Source of the DNA: Acanthochlamys bracteata
Lineage: Eukaryota; Streptophyta; Magnoliopsida; Pandanales; Velloziaceae
Length of the DNA: 64,000 bases
NCBI GenBank assembly: GCA_019914995.1
Contig: CM034135.1
Coordinates: 1,304,501-1,368,500 of the forward strand
Direction of reading: 5' to 3'
Position 1 is the first letter of the stretch. The number at the start of each line of letters is the position of its first letter. A program made the position numbers and the translations under genes. A model generated the notes under the pieces. That model was not told the origin of the DNA. It saw only the letters and a program-made list of their open reading frames with translations, and did no database searches. This document shows positions 37,601-49,447 of the stretch, piece by piece.

Positions 37601-38171
37601 AAGATTCTTTGTATTGCTTGTCAGCTGTTGTTCTATTTTTCATAAAAAGCTACAGCTTCAATTACTACTGAATTTTACATCTCATCATTGTATATGCTGG
37701 GTATTGATGATATTATCGTGCTAACTTTTTTAGGGTGGAGATGTTGAGAGAGCAACAGACTGGATATTCAGCCATCCCGAAGCTTCCAGCTCGATGGATG
37801 CAGATATTACTTCCAGCAATGCAGACCCTAGTAACGATCTAGGAGTACCAGATGGAAGTGGCAGTTAATTCCTCTGAAACCCTTTCAATTTCATATGAAA
37901 GTTTGTTGCTATGTTGTCTCCACCTTTTAGATGAACCTAATCAAACATGTAGTTGACTTTTGTAAAGATTGCCTGACAATCTCATTTTGCAGGATACAAA
38001 CTTATTGCATTTGTTAGCCATATGGGAACCTCAACCCATTGCGGCCACTATGTTGCTCATGTTTTCAAGGATAGAAGATGGGTAATCTTCAATGACAGCA
38101 AAGTTGGCGCATCCATTGATCCACCAAAAGACATGGGCTACCTTTATTTCTTTGAAAGGATACAAAGTTAA
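31700..38171 (+). CDS. UBP14: Ubiquitin-specific protease UBP14 (isopeptidase T / USP5 type)
   Basis: Twenty exons join to 2430 bases, 809 residues: 31700-31801, 31898-32069, 32177-32289, 32368-32704, 33051-33145, 33613-33746, 33841-33897, 33990-34067, 34484-34538, 34633-34671, 35066-35146, 35552-35750, 35996-36053, 36162-36284, 36842-36930, 37022-37111, 37180-37353, 37474-37598, 37734-37863 and 37993-38171. The enzyme disassembles free polyubiquitin chains so that proteasomes are not clogged. A ZnF-UBP domain (about residues 175-240, GWKCAKCDKTENLWLNL) binds the free ubiquitin C-terminus. The catalytic Cys is about residue 319 in GNSCYM; the catalytic His is about 769 in CGHYVAH. Two UBA domains are inserted between the catalytic halves (about 615-655 and 690-730: LAGMGFNYLHCQKAA and LVSFGFQEDVARKALRAS). 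All key residues are present. Loss of the Arabidopsis gene is embryo-lethal. Confidence 0.96.
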
Positions 38172-39440
38172 ATTTCTTTATCAACTTATCGGCTAAGGAC
38201 ACATCAACTATGAACATCACTCTCTTTAGCTTCATGGAAACTCAGAATCTACGAAAATTTTCCAGTGCATTCAAGGCAATCAGATACCAATATTGTCGGA
38301 GTTATGGTTAGATTTTCTTGCTTTTCATTGTGAGACTAATCTTAGGCAATGGGTTGCCCTGGTTGTATTTTTAGCAGTCTTCGCCTCTTAGGAACCGACG
38401 ATGTGTAACTTTCTTACATACTGGGGTCAGCTACATTTGCTGTGAACAATTTATTGACGTTGGAAAAATTTCACCGAATTTAATCGATTATATCATTTGT
38501 TCGTTAATATATGAATCAGTAGTGCTTATTGAAAAAAAAAATTCTAAAAGAAAGTATTTTTTATTTTTAAAAAAAATTTTGTAAAATATTTAAAAATTTT
38601 TATTGAGAAACTTAAAATAAAAAGTTAGGAATGAAAAATAGGAGAAACATGCTTCAGTGCTACACTTGTTACGTGCTGGCGAGTTTGAATTCCTGAGCTT
38701 ATAATTATGTGTTTTTAATTCACCCCGTTGATAATTGCTATCGTGAGTGGGTGTGCTAATTTTTTAATAAGCTCGTCACATTCTGACTGATGATTTGATT
38801 CGGTGCAAATTTTACACTTTCGCAGGTTTTCTACCCATCTCTTGGCAATTCATGGTCAAAGAATCTGAAGAACCTTTTCTTATTTCTTTGTTTTTCGTAT
38901 ACATGCATGCATAGATACAATCAATAGTCCAGTGTACAATCAAATATCCAACAACATTTTTTCTTGTTATATAGAATGTCTTGAAAGGATTTGAATAATG
39001 TTTCTGTTCTTTTTATATCCTCCCTGAGAAGAAACTGAAAAGTTATTTTTTTTTAATTCTTAAAAGAACCCATTTTTCTGCTCTAGTGCTCTGTTGCTCA
39101 CGCTGTTCATCACTCTTTGATTACCCCTTTTTGGCCTTCAATTCACTTTTCTTCTTCTTCTCTCTTTCCGCTCCCTATCTCTGATTCAGTGTCTCTCTCT
39201 CTTCCTACCAGTCTCTTCTTCTCCTCCAACAAATCCAAAAGGGTTCTTATGACCGCAACACATTCATCTTTGATGTCAATGTACTTCTCTCCATTTTTTG
39301 TTGTACACAGGTTACTTGTTCTGGTCATCTAACAGAGAAGATCAAGCAATCAGCTTGGCATGGTATGATCAGTGTTTGTAAACTGCATACATTTGATCAA
39401 AAAATGTTTTCTTTGACATGGAACGTTTTTTATTTGAATG
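38172..39440. other. Spacer between UBP14 and the terpene-synthase remnant
   Basis: The first 300 bases are probably the UBP14 3' UTR. An AT-rich block with A and T runs follows at 38520-38640. A pyrimidine-rich stretch at about 39120-39240 could be a former leader or exon 1 of the terpene-synthase remnant, but I cannot align it to the family. Confidence 0.4.
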
Positions 39441-40070
39441 TAGTTCTCGAAAGGAGGAGATCAGGGAATTCTTGCAGATCGACAACGTTGAGCTCTCGCC
39501 GTCTTCTTACGACATGGCATGAGTAGCAATGGTACCATCACAGAAATTTCCACATGCTCCTTGTTTCCGTCGGTGCATAGATTGGGTTCTAGACAACCAG
39601 AATCAGTGGCTCAGTGCTACTGTTCATCCTGCCAGCTCCATACCTAAAATCCGTACCTTTCTGAGGATGTGGTAAGAGATCCAGAAATATTGAATTCTAT
39701 CCAATACTTGTCAGCACTGTGTAACAATCATTCTAGGTCTAGCTCTTGGACTAGAAAAGCATTTCTAATATGTATTCGTTTCTCTTCTTGTACAGAGAGA
39801 AGGCGGAGAATGAAAATTGAATAGTGTATCGCTGTGTATCCTACATAGCGATTGATCCATTTCAAAAGAAGAGGCAAAGCAGGAGATGAGAGGCATGATT
39901 GGCTCAAACAGGAAGGATTCGTTGAAAGAAGTAGGTGTAGTTCCAATAGAATGCCAAGACTTATTCTGGAAGACATGCAAAACACTGATGGCTTTACATT
40001 ACCGGAAGAAATGCTCAGCTCTATAAGTGCTGTAATTCACGAACCTCTGAAAGTTGACTGCGCATGCGAA
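39441..40070 (+). pseudogene. Remnant of an ent-kaurene-synthase-like diterpene synthase
   Basis: Two ends of a diterpene synthase lie only about 300 bases apart, so nearly all of the enzyme is deleted. The first piece (39445-39640) reads SRKEEIREFLQIDNVELSPS, then SYDMA-stop-VAMVPS and CIDWVLDNQNQ, the N-terminal alpha-helical region of kaurene synthases. The expected Trp codon is TGA at 39520-39522. The second piece (39855-40065) matches the last exon: KEEAKQEMRGMIGSNRKDSL, then VVPIECQDLFWKTCKTL, then in another frame DGFTLPEEMLSSISAVIHEP. The catalytic DDxxD region and the rest of the central domains are absent. Kaurene synthases act in gibberellin and other diterpene synthesis; this copy cannot. 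Confidence 0.82.
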
Positions 40071-40587
40071 GAAGTTCCTGAAAGCTCGCAACAAGTAAAG
40101 TTGTTACTGTTAACTTACTTCAAACTGTTGTACGTCAGTAAGTGAAAATGGGAATTGGGTAATTTGCATACTTGTTATGGTCTCCCTGTTGGTTATTTAG
40201 AATGAATCAGCGACTGATGTATGGCAGCATATCATGGTACATTGCATTATTTTTGCTTTGTTGTTCGTGGCTCCACGGAATTGCCAGGTTCATTGGAAGA
40301 TTGGAGCCTGTTGAGCAATTTATTTGAAACAGTTTCTTTTGAAACAACATGAACTTCTGCCTATTTACATGAAAAGAGCTTGTGCAAGTCACCAAATAGC
40401 CTGCTTGACATCAACCACAAGATAAATCCAAAAGAAAAAACTTGTTGAACTGCAATCTAAAATAGTTCTCCTTTTTTCAATGGGTAATACAACACATTCA
40501 TCAGCACTATGCGTCCATAAAATTAATCTGGTTGTCTGACTCAAAGGAATAGTAGCATAGTGATAATTTGTAGCTTCTCCAGGTGAA
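40071..40587. other. Short spacer, HAD gene 3' UTR
   Basis: No convincing coding sequence was seen. The right part is the probable 3' UTR of the minus-strand HAD-family gene. Confidence 0.45.
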
Positions 40588-41664
40588 CTACGCTTGTCGA
40601 CCTGCAGCAACCTGTTCCCTTATGGTTAGCCATTCCTGTACAGCAACAAGATCAGGAAACACTGGAGCACCGGACTGCCTCCAAAGCTCTGCATCTGATG
40701 TCTTAAATCTGTCCAACAGCAACGCATGCATTCCTACACTTCTTGCTGGAGTGTAGTCCTTCCTCATGCTATCTCCAATATGCAATGCTTCATCAGGTGA
40801 AATGTTCCCGGCCATTTCAAGTGCAATCTCATAAATCCTTGGATTGGGCTTCTCAACACCTACAAGGCCAGAGAATACACCAAAGTCCCACTCCGATCCC
40901 TGCAAACAGAGAATATATAAAGTAATATTTAAGGTTAACAAGTTCTGTTCATTTAACCATGAAGGATAGACACTGAGAAGATAGGATAATCATAAAGAGA
41001 TAGTGATATTGTACGAGAAGGAAATCTGCTTACTAACCTTATTTAATCCTAAAGCAGGAAGAATGACATCTCGATAGCGATATTCTGCATTGCTAACAAC
41101 TCCAACAGTAAGGCCTCTTTGGCGTGCCCATCTAAGGAAAGGTTGTGAGTCAGAAAAGATAGAATAAGGTGCAGAAGATCCAAAAGTTGAATATATGCGT
41201 CTGAAGACCTTCTCAAATGTCTCATCATCATAGTTGTAGCCTGCCTGCAACAATGACCTTCCTGTTAGCAAGAGCAACATATTGGTGGCTGGGAAGTACC
41301 GTTCAGATTTACCCCACTGGTTTAAACTCAAGCACTTGTGTCATAGAAATGAAAAGTGTTTTTCCTTTTTAATTTTCAAAAGAGTCATACTTCATACAAT
41401 GCTTACCCTAATGAAAGAGTCCTTTACACACGACCTCCACCATTCAATATTTGGTATCTTTGCTGCAAATCCAAAACAAGGATACCGTTTTGCCATGTCT
41501 GTGTAAGCACCCTTGAAGCCTTCATGCATTCTCTTGTAATCAGGACATGGCAAACCTACTGATTTGGCAGCCATGCAGTAATAGTCTCCAAGTTCTCCTT
41601 TGTAAGCCAACAAAGTTCCGGTCACGTCGACCGTAATGCATTTTAACTTCGACAAGAGCGACAT
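40588..41664 (-). CDS. HAD-superfamily hydrolase-like protein (HDHD3 type)
   Basis: Three exons on the minus strand (41407-41664, 41038-41244, 40588-40899) join to 777 bases, 258 residues. HAD motifs appear in order: motif I near residues 9-16 as VDVTGTLL, motif II VSNAE in the middle, motif III lysine in EKPNPRIYEIA, and motif IV HIGDSMRKDYTPARSVGMHA. In motif I the usual second Asp is replaced by Thr (DxT), as in HDHD3-type proteins. The nucleophile Asp is kept but general acid-base catalysis may differ, so the substrate is unknown and phosphatase activity is uncertain. There is no obvious targeting peptide. The transcript seems to have a long leader extending to about 43100 with a leader intron. 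Confidence 0.9.
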
Positions 41665-43110
41665 TCTTGAATAATGACGAAGCTTCTGCTTTTGACTTTA
41701 GACCTGGTCATATTACAAACAATGTAAGGTTCCTCAAGGAGTCTCAAAGTTACAGATTCAACGGGCTTTGTCCTACTATCAATGCATGACTAGAAGCATG
41801 TTCATGTACAAAAAGAGTAAAGATTGAGGAACTACAAAGTTGTCTGCATTGAGTAAGTTCAATGAAATAGGACTATATATAGGCCCTTGTCATTAGCAGA
41901 TGATGATAAAAATGTCTGAATCAACAAGATCTTGATCCTCAGCTTTTGGAAATCTCAAGTTTTAGTATGAAAACTTGAACAAATGGCAGCTATTGAAAAT
42001 CGATGCCTACTAACTTGAACGAGTCCTAGACACAAAGGTACCTAACTACGAGTCTATGAGCAGTGACCAGTAAGTCTATTCTCAATCGTAGTAATAATAT
42101 AGCAATGTAGCTTCACATTTGGTAAAACTACAAAGAGAAAGCAGAATATGAATCACATGAAAAGCTCAACATCCTTATTGCTCTCGAAAATCAACATAAC
42201 CACTCCTCAAAATGCTTTAAATAACTCCTACTCAAACCGATATCATAAGAGCCGTATCAGACCTTGCGGAACATTACTGAAGAAGAATACAACTTAAGCT
42301 TAAACAAGAAAGAGATGGATCTTGCTCCAATTCTCTTAAACACTCAAAAATTTGGAACGAACATTCAAAGTAAAATCCAAATTACCACTAATTTGAAAGA
42401 CATGTCTTGAAGTTGACTCTCGTAAATCGATCACTCAAAGAATGAAATTCTCAGTTTGAAGCATTCGAATAGCTACCATAAAACCATCAGGCATTACTTC
42501 AAAGTCAACGAAATCCAACCCAAACACATTGAGAGATAGTAAATGACTGATCCATTAATCTAAAAGTTTATCATCATGAAAAAAGAGTGATTTTGATAGC
42601 AAAAGAGAAAACCATAAACACACAACAACAAACAGTTTGATCGACAATCCATCTCTAACCAAAGTCAGCGAAGGATCAACTTCAAAAATCTGCCAATCCA
42701 TCAACTCCATTCACATAAAGATCAAACAATTCCAATCCACATAAGCAAACCAGTACATGCATAAACACAATAGAAATTTGATCTTTACCAGTTCAAGCAC
42801 TCAATTGCTGCTCCATTTAGCTCCTTGAGCTGTAAAATCAACAGAAGAGAAATCTTCTTATCTCTAAGCAAGTAAAACTCAGAAGAGAAATCTTCTCAAG
42901 ATTGGAATTTGTATCTCTTGTTATGTCTTTCTTCACAAGAATCAATCAGTTCAGCCCCATCAAGAAACTTGTAGAAGAAGAATTAGCTACACATATATTT
43001 ATGTTTACACAGAAAAAGAAGACGAAGAAGAAGAAAACGTGATTTTACAAAGAAAGAGGAGAAGAAGAAAACGTGCAGATTGTGGATTGATGGGTTTTGA
43101 TACCATGAGC
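41665..43110 (-). promoter_or_regulatory. 5' leader and probable leader intron of the HAD-family gene
   Basis: On the minus strand, sequence from about 43100 down to 42789 is pyrimidine- and AAG-rich like a plant 5' leader and ends at a CTG|GTAAAG donor. A possible acceptor lies just upstream of the start codon near 41696, though its pyrimidine tract is weak. The leader contains two short upstream ORFs: 42946-42960 (MGLN) and 42793-42816 (MEQQLSA). The leader intron (about 1.1 kb) has no visible gene. Confidence 0.4.
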
Positions 43111-44841
43111 GTTGCTGGTTTCTGGTTCTACTTACTACTGCTCTGGTTTCAGGAAAGTAATTGTAACTCTTTCTTAATGAAAATTATCTAATTACGTTGA
43201 TTAACTAGAAAACAAAGGACTGATTGAAATTTAATATCCAATTGTTTGCAATTTGTTTATTAGTTGTTTGTGATTTATGTGGTCTATTGGATTGGATTAA
43301 CTAGCTCTACTTGCATAAAACCGTAAAAAAAGTTAATCTATTAGGACCATAATAAAGAAAAGGAAGCCCAATTAATGTATTGGGGAGCTGATTATAAGCC
43401 TTGAGAAATTTGGTAAAATGGGCCGTATAGCATTTTGAGGCCATAGTGAAAAAAGGAAGCCCAATTCTATATTCGGGCTTAATATATAAGCCTTTGACAA
43501 AACTGTTACCTTGAGTTAAAAGTATAATTGTAAAAAATTTTCAGTTATTTCAACTATCATCATAATTTTGTTTTTACTTTCATAAATCATAAAAAGCTCA
43601 ACTTCTATCAAACTAAATTCAAATTTTACTTCACATATTTTAATTACTATTGCGAATTCTAATTTTACTGAATTTATTTTTTACTGAATTTTTCTCATCT
43701 TAATAAAATTTATTTTATGTAATTAACAAACTATCTTAAAAGAGAATAAGGACAATATATATTACACTATATTTTTACTTGCTTTTAACTTTTTATCTTT
43801 CTTGGTTTATTATTTGCTACAGCAGATATTCTTCGTTACCAGAATTTCTATATGCAACTTGCTTCGGTTTTGACAAATATCGTTAGATTAAGAGCAGCCC
43901 CGGGGTTATTTAGGATTAAATGTTTTGAATAAAAACATTTAATAAAATATTTTGAAAGATGAAGTTATATTCTTAGTTTAAAATAAAAATATTATTATGA
44001 TGTATAATTTATTAACATCTAAAAAATTTTAAAAAATTATATTATTAAAAGTTTTATTAAAAGATGAGATAAAGAATATCAAACATCTCCAGTTTCTTTA
44101 TTCTTCTTGAAGTAACCAAATGAACACTTCAGAATCGAAACCGCTGCACCTTTAAAAAATTTTTAAAATAAAATTTTATAAAACAAAATATTATATTTTT
44201 TAATCTAAAAATATAAAAATAAATAATGAAATTTTTTTTATACGTAAAATTTTATTTTAGAATAACTTTAAATCTTACAAAAAATATATTAAAAAATTAT
44301 TTTTCTAAAAATTTAGTCAAAATTTTCTAATTCTTTCACCATCGTGCCGACATCCAGTTCAACTCTCTGCAAATTGAAGTGCATGCAAATGAAAAAAAAA
44401 CGCAGCTGATGTTACATGTCTGGTTAGAAATAATCAAACATTTTTTTTTTAAATTTCTTCCGATTGCTATATATTATTTTTAACAATTTTTTCAACTTCA
44501 CTTTGCAAATGGTAAAAGAATCATTAGAGACCGCACAGTGGGCCTGTTTTTCTTGTTTCTACATTAAGTTTCAAAGCTAGTCTTCAAAACTAAATTATTT
44601 AAATAAAATTCAAAGATAAGTTCAAATTTTACATTTATTTATTAAAAAAGTATATTTAAATGTGTATTTTTTAGTTTTAAATTTTAAATTCTAGAAGTAA
44701 AAATTTTGGTTAAAACTATTGAGTCTAATTTTTGTATTTATTTTATTTTAAAAGTAATTTTTTTAAAGAAAAAAATGACTTAAAAAAATTGGTAAACACG
44801 TCCATATGATATTCTGGATCCTAAAAGCAAGGAATCATTTT

Positions 44842-45049
44842 GAGTGCGTTCTTTTGTGCACCGAAATCAATTTTTTTTTACTAAAAAATTATTTTTAATT
44901 TATTTTTTATTATAAAAAAACATAAAAAAATCATTTTAACTTATTTTTTAATAAAAAAATATATTATTTTTAATAATACTATTTTTAATAACTCACTTTT
45001 AAGAACTTAATTTCAAAAAATTTATTTTTAAAATCAAAAGAACGCGCTC
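44842..45049. mobile_element. MITE-like element, copy 1 of 3
   Basis: A 208-base AT-rich element has nearly perfect 15-base terminal inverted repeats: GAGTGCGTTCTTTTG at the left, and CAAAAGAACGCGCTC at the right, with one mismatch between them. Short TTT runs flank both ends and may be a target duplication. Copies with the same layout lie at 45982-46160 and 52722-52932. The length, the ends and the absence of coding capacity fit a non-autonomous DNA transposon; a PIF/Harbinger-type relation is a guess from the ends. Confidence 0.7.
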
Positions 45050-45199
45050 TTTATCTTGGATCATCTAATAAATTAACAGAATTGGAATTTTTGGGATTTT
45101 CAACGTTTTCGGCAATCAGCCGTGTGCCATAGGGTACCCACCAATATCACTTCACTTAGATTTAAACATCCGAGACCGGGAATAGTAGTTTTATTCCTC

Positions 45200-45207
45200 T
45201 ATAAATA
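45200..45207 (+). promoter_or_regulatory. TATA box of the proline-rich protein gene
   Basis: TATAAATA lies 49 bases upstream of the start codon at 45256, with an AT-poor initiator-like region after it. The spacing suits a short leader. Confidence 0.65.
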
Positions 45208-45255
45208 CAAGCATTTTAGTTCACTACTTGTCTCTGAAGTACATCTATAGCAAAC

Positions 45256-45708
45256 ATGGCCAAACGTATTGCTACTAGCTTGCTAGCGTTCTTGGTCTTT
45301 CTAACATCTTCACTGATAATTCCTTCACTTGCATGCCAAACATGCCAATACAAACCTCCACCACCAGCAACACCAAAACCATGCCCACCGCCGCCGCCAC
45401 CGAAGCCATTGCCATGCCCACCACCACCACCAGAGATAAAGCCTACTCCATCTCCTACGTGCCCTATCGATACATTGAAGCTTAGTGCATGTGTAGACTT
45501 GCTCGCCGGACTTGTTCACGTTGGAATCGGTTCCGGAGCGAAGGAAACTTGCTGCCCAGTGATAGAAGGGCTTGCTGACTTAGACGCGGCGTTGTGTCTT
45601 TGCACTACCATTAAAGCCAAGCTGCTGGATGTGAATGTGGTCTTGCCCATTGCTCTGCAGGTGCTGGTTGGTTGCGGAAAGAACCCACCTAAAGGTTACC
45701 AATGCTAG
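45256..45708 (+). CDS. Secreted hybrid proline-rich protein with eight-cysteine domain (DC2.15 type)
   Basis: This is a single exon of 150 residues. The N-terminal 26 residues form a signal peptide (MAKRIATSLLAFLVFLTSSL), pointing to the cell wall or apoplast. A proline-rich section follows at about residues 32-70 (PPPPATPKPCPPPPPPKPL). The C-terminal 80 residues are an eight-cysteine, LTP-like hydrophobic-seed domain with C-CC-CxC-C spacing (LSACVDLLAGLVHVGIG, ETCCPVIEGL, AALCLCTTIKAK, ending GCGKNPPKGYQC). Such proteins are structural or defence-related wall proteins; the exact function is unknown. A TATA box lies at 45200. No intron is present, as is usual for the family. Confidence 0.94.
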   Translation: MAKRIATSLLAFLVFLTSSLIIPSLACQTCQYKPPPPATPKPCPPPPPPKPLPCPPPPPEIKPTPSPTCPIDTLKLSACVDLLAGLVHVGIGSGAKETCCPVIEGLADLDAALCLCTTIKAKLLDVNVVLPIALQVLVGCGKNPPKGYQC

Positions 45709-47012
45709 TTGGTAGTGGTTACTACAAAAAAATATCTATTCATGAAGTGTGTAACATGAAATTTTACATATTTCGTGATCAAAATAAGCTGATTATAATA
45801 ATCATGAATGTACTGCAAACTAAGTTCTATATCTCGTGAAGTTATGCGTATATGATATGGTATGATACCAATGAGCAATTGGTAATGATTCTGAAAAACA
45901 ACTAGGATCACCTTATCTTCACAGGCTAAGAATGGTTCCTCCGATTGAATAATAACAGAATATTTGAAGCTTGTCCTTCTAGGGTGAGTTTTTTTTTCAC
46001 GAAATGACTTTTTATTTACTAAAAAATATTTTTAATTTATTTTTTATCAAAAAAGAATACAAAAAATTATTTTCAAACTTATTTTTCAATACAAAAAAAT
46101 ACATCAACTTTAACAATACTATTTCTAACAATTAACTTCAAAAATAAAAAAAACGCACCCTTATTATTTTAAAATAATTTTATATTTTTAATAAAATTTT
46201 TTATATATTTCAAACATAATTTTAAAATTTTGAAAAATACAAAAGAATTGTATGTCAAATAGTTTTATATTATATAATTTTTACTATTCTTTTTATGTCA
46301 GAAAATTAAATTTATTTTTCAAAAAGTTTTAAATAAGTTTTATTTGAATTTTTTTTTTATTTCAAGTACTTCTAGACGTCCCCTAACACAAGTTCGACTA
46401 AAATAATTGACAAATCTACCTGCAGATTCGGGTACAAAAATGTCCGCGTCAAATTTATAGCATTCCTGGATTCAATAGATCGTATCTGTGTGTAGAATTG
46501 TACTGATGCTTGATGGGGATCCAGAAACTCTGCTATGTATTAAAAACCAGAAATATTCCAAATATCACTTAAATAGACAGAAAAAATCCAGGTATTCCTG
46601 ATGGTTAACCTTTCACATAATCCCGATGCTTACAAAATCCCTGAGCCTTGTTATAGTTTTTACTAGAAGGACAAGCTTCTTCTGAGTTTTAAAACAATCA
46701 TATTGCAATACTGGTGACCCGCAAATAGCATAAGAAATTGTATTGATAATACCATCCAGAAATCAGATGTATACAAAGATGGTTGAATCAGTTTACACGT
46801 TTCAGCATTTTTGGTCTAATGGAGTACAGTAGCGCCATCTGTGATGAACTCAATAGTAAGCTTAACCGCGCTAGAAATAGAAAGGCATTCTTCCTCAACT
46901 ATTCTGAAGATAGGCTAATTTTCAAGGAACCTTGAAAAAGCAAAAAAAGAAAAAAACCTGCAAAACCAATTTGACAGAAATCACTTTCATGCTGTAGTCA
47001 AAGCCACTATCC
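45709..47012. other. Intergenic region with a second MITE copy
   Basis: No gene was recognised. The 3' UTR of the proline-rich protein occupies the left side, the element at 45982-46160 follows, then AT-rich sequence to about 46370. The right end from about 46750 is probably the 3' UTR of the epsilon-COP gene. Confidence 0.5.
45982..46160. mobile_element. MITE-like element, copy 2 of 3
   Basis: A 179-base AT-rich element begins GGGTGAGTTTTTTTTTCACG and ends AAAAAAAACGCACCC, whose reverse complement is GGGTGCGTTTTTTTT. The internal order (TTTACTAAAAAAT, TTTAATTTATTTTTTATC, CAACTTTAACAATACTATTT) matches the copies at 44842-45049 and 52722-52932. Confidence 0.65.
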
Positions 47013-49447
47013 TCATGCAAAGGTTTGTACAGCTCTGTCAAAACTTTCTTCAGCAGAAGATGCCTGTTTAACAAGTAAGTGATCTGGATGCGACAGCTTC
47101 AACTGGCTGCAGAAAAAGAAAGTAAATTTGAGAGAATAGAGCTTCTATTCAATGCTAGGATTATGGTTTCTTCTAGTTAATCAGTAGGACAAAAAGAGCC
47201 AAGCTTGTCAACGTGTATCTGTGAGTTCTAACATGTAATGTCTAAACATGGATATCTTCAGCTGGTGCTTACAAATTTGTAGACATGTACAGTCAATAAA
47301 AGCACCCAATAAAAACGCCACTTCTGTCCAACATTAATCAGAATTTACAGAGAATCAATATTTTAACAAAGAAAAACGGCTAAGTCAAGAGACATTGAAG
47401 CTAAACTAGACTAACTAGCCATACTAACAGAAAAAAATCTTCATATCACAATATCAGCCTTTACCTGAGGTAACGCTGTGGCGACTTTCCAACATGAAGG
47501 CTGCAAACAACTAGATTTGACAGGGTCTCTGGATCCTGTGCATCCTTCAGAATGATTTACCAAGAACTTACTATAAGTTCTTTATCAGACATAATACCAA
47601 AATCAATTTGGACTCAATAATTATGTAAACGAGGATGTATGAATTCTATACATACCTTGTTCAAAGCGTCTAGCAATAGAGTTTCAGCTTCATCAAAGCG
47701 TCCCATATGCATGCAGCACAGAGCCATTCCATTGAGAATCAGCCCAGTCATTTGATACTTCTCAGAAAAATCTTGGAAAATAAGATATGCTTCCTGTACT
47801 TTAGAACCACCCTGACATCATATGGACCAGTACTATTATCTCTAAAGACAAGCTTTTTCACCATGAAGTCCAAACAGGTTCATGAACCTACAATAGCTAG
47901 GTTTAGCCAGGCACTTGCAAGCTGGGTTAATGTGTGGTCTTCATCAATTTGCTGCATGACTTTCAGTTGCTTCTCTGCATAGTCTGATCTGTGCATCTTG
48001 ATGAAAATCTGAACAACCAACGCGTACCTGCCATGAAGACGTTTGTAAAAAGGGAGCAGTTTTGGCAATTGATAGAAAATGAAGACAGGAGCTAGGAAGA
48101 AACTTGATTGGTAAGAAAAGTGACCTTACGGCCCAATATGAATGAGATGAAGATTGCATGACATATAAGTATGCCAAGAAATAGCATGTAATTCCCTAAA
48201 AGCAACAACCTTGCACGGTTGTAACCGTACAATCACATCAACCTTTTTTTCTTCCCTAATGACATTCCCTTCAATAACAGCGGACTTTATATATTCCATA
48301 CTAAAGTCTTTTGTCTGAGAAAGTGCAGGTGCTTTAACTTTCTCAGTATAGTGGTCAATACATGTATTAATTGCAGAGGATGTTATGAAAATATATATGA
48401 ACATTCATATCCCAATTTGCGATAAAGTAGTCATATCATAAGTTGAAAAGCATGAATTTCATTAAAGTAAAACATCGTGTAGCCCAAGAACAAGTAAAAC
48501 ATACAGTTCCAGGGTGCCACCAGAGGTTGTGTGCTTAAGAGCCTCATTGTAGTCCTGTTCATGCATGTAAATGATCCCAGCAACAAGCTTAAGCACAGGA
48601 TTGTTTCCCGCTGCTGGATCACCGAGCCACTCCTGGAGACTTGCAACTGTTGTTTCCTGCATAATCACATCATTAGGCATAACTGTACAAGTTTCATTAA
48701 TGCATACGACCACTATCAAACATAGCATCTAACCTTTTCATGACCTAAGAATAATGGGAGGGAACACACATAATTATAGTACAAGAATACAAAGGGTTGA
48801 CATCTCTAGTGAGAATTTGGTTAATTCTCGATTTTGAACAGCTACTTTGAGCTGAATTCTCAATCAGAGGTGGACTCGAGACAATAATCCTTTAAACTTC
48901 TCTTGAAACACAGCTGCCAAACTAATTGAGAAAAGAATAAACATTGGATCGTGCCATGCAATTACTCATTGTAATTCAAAAAAGGTATATTGCAACAATG
49001 GCAAAGACGCGAATGAGATCAAGCAACAAGCACAACGAAATCCAACCCAACGCAATCCACAGCTATCTATACTAAACAGAAAGAGATCCATTCACCTTGT
49101 TAGCCGGTGAAGCAAGGTAGAGAGCGAGTAGTTTCACAGCCTGCAACGCCGTAGGTGCCGAAGAATCAATCTCATTAATCACCAGCTGAGAATGATTATC
49201 ACCATGACCGAACCATTAGATCATCCTAACAAAACCAAAACAAACACTCTAGATTCGTACCAGAGCTTCAAAATCAAACCTGGTAAGATCCAATAGCAAT
49301 GTAAGATCGATGAACGATGGTGTCGCGCTCGATCTTGTCTTCAGGTGAGAGACCGGGAATATCGCTGCCGTTGATTGCTGCCTGGTAAGCGCCGAGATAG
49401 AAATTGTTGCGAAGTCCGAAGAGTAGATCTGGTCCTGCTGCCGCCAT
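47013..49447 (-). CDS. Coatomer subunit epsilon (epsilon-COP)
   Basis: Seven exons on the minus strand join to 876 bases, 291 residues: 49280-49447, 49096-49185, 48505-48656, 47892-48027, 47656-47811, 47465-47544 and 47013-47106. The start [20 protein letters not shown] is typical. The protein is an alpha-solenoid of TPR-like helices throughout ([57 protein letters not shown]) and ends FDRAVQTFA. In the COPI coat it binds alpha-COP on the Golgi membrane and stabilises it during retrograde Golgi-to-ER transport. Length equals the plant family norm. At the third intron only the GTATGT donor at 48503-48504 keeps the frame (junction [10 protein letters not shown]). Confidence 0.94.

Larger units (their letters stand above)
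43111..45255. other. AT-rich intergenic region with a MITE and the HyPRP promoter
   Basis: No gene was seen. The region is very AT-rich, particularly 43900-44330 and 44580-44800. It contains the inverted-repeat element at 44842-45049. A TATAAATA box at 45200-45207, 49 bases before the proline-rich protein start, is a good core promoter candidate. Confidence 0.55.
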
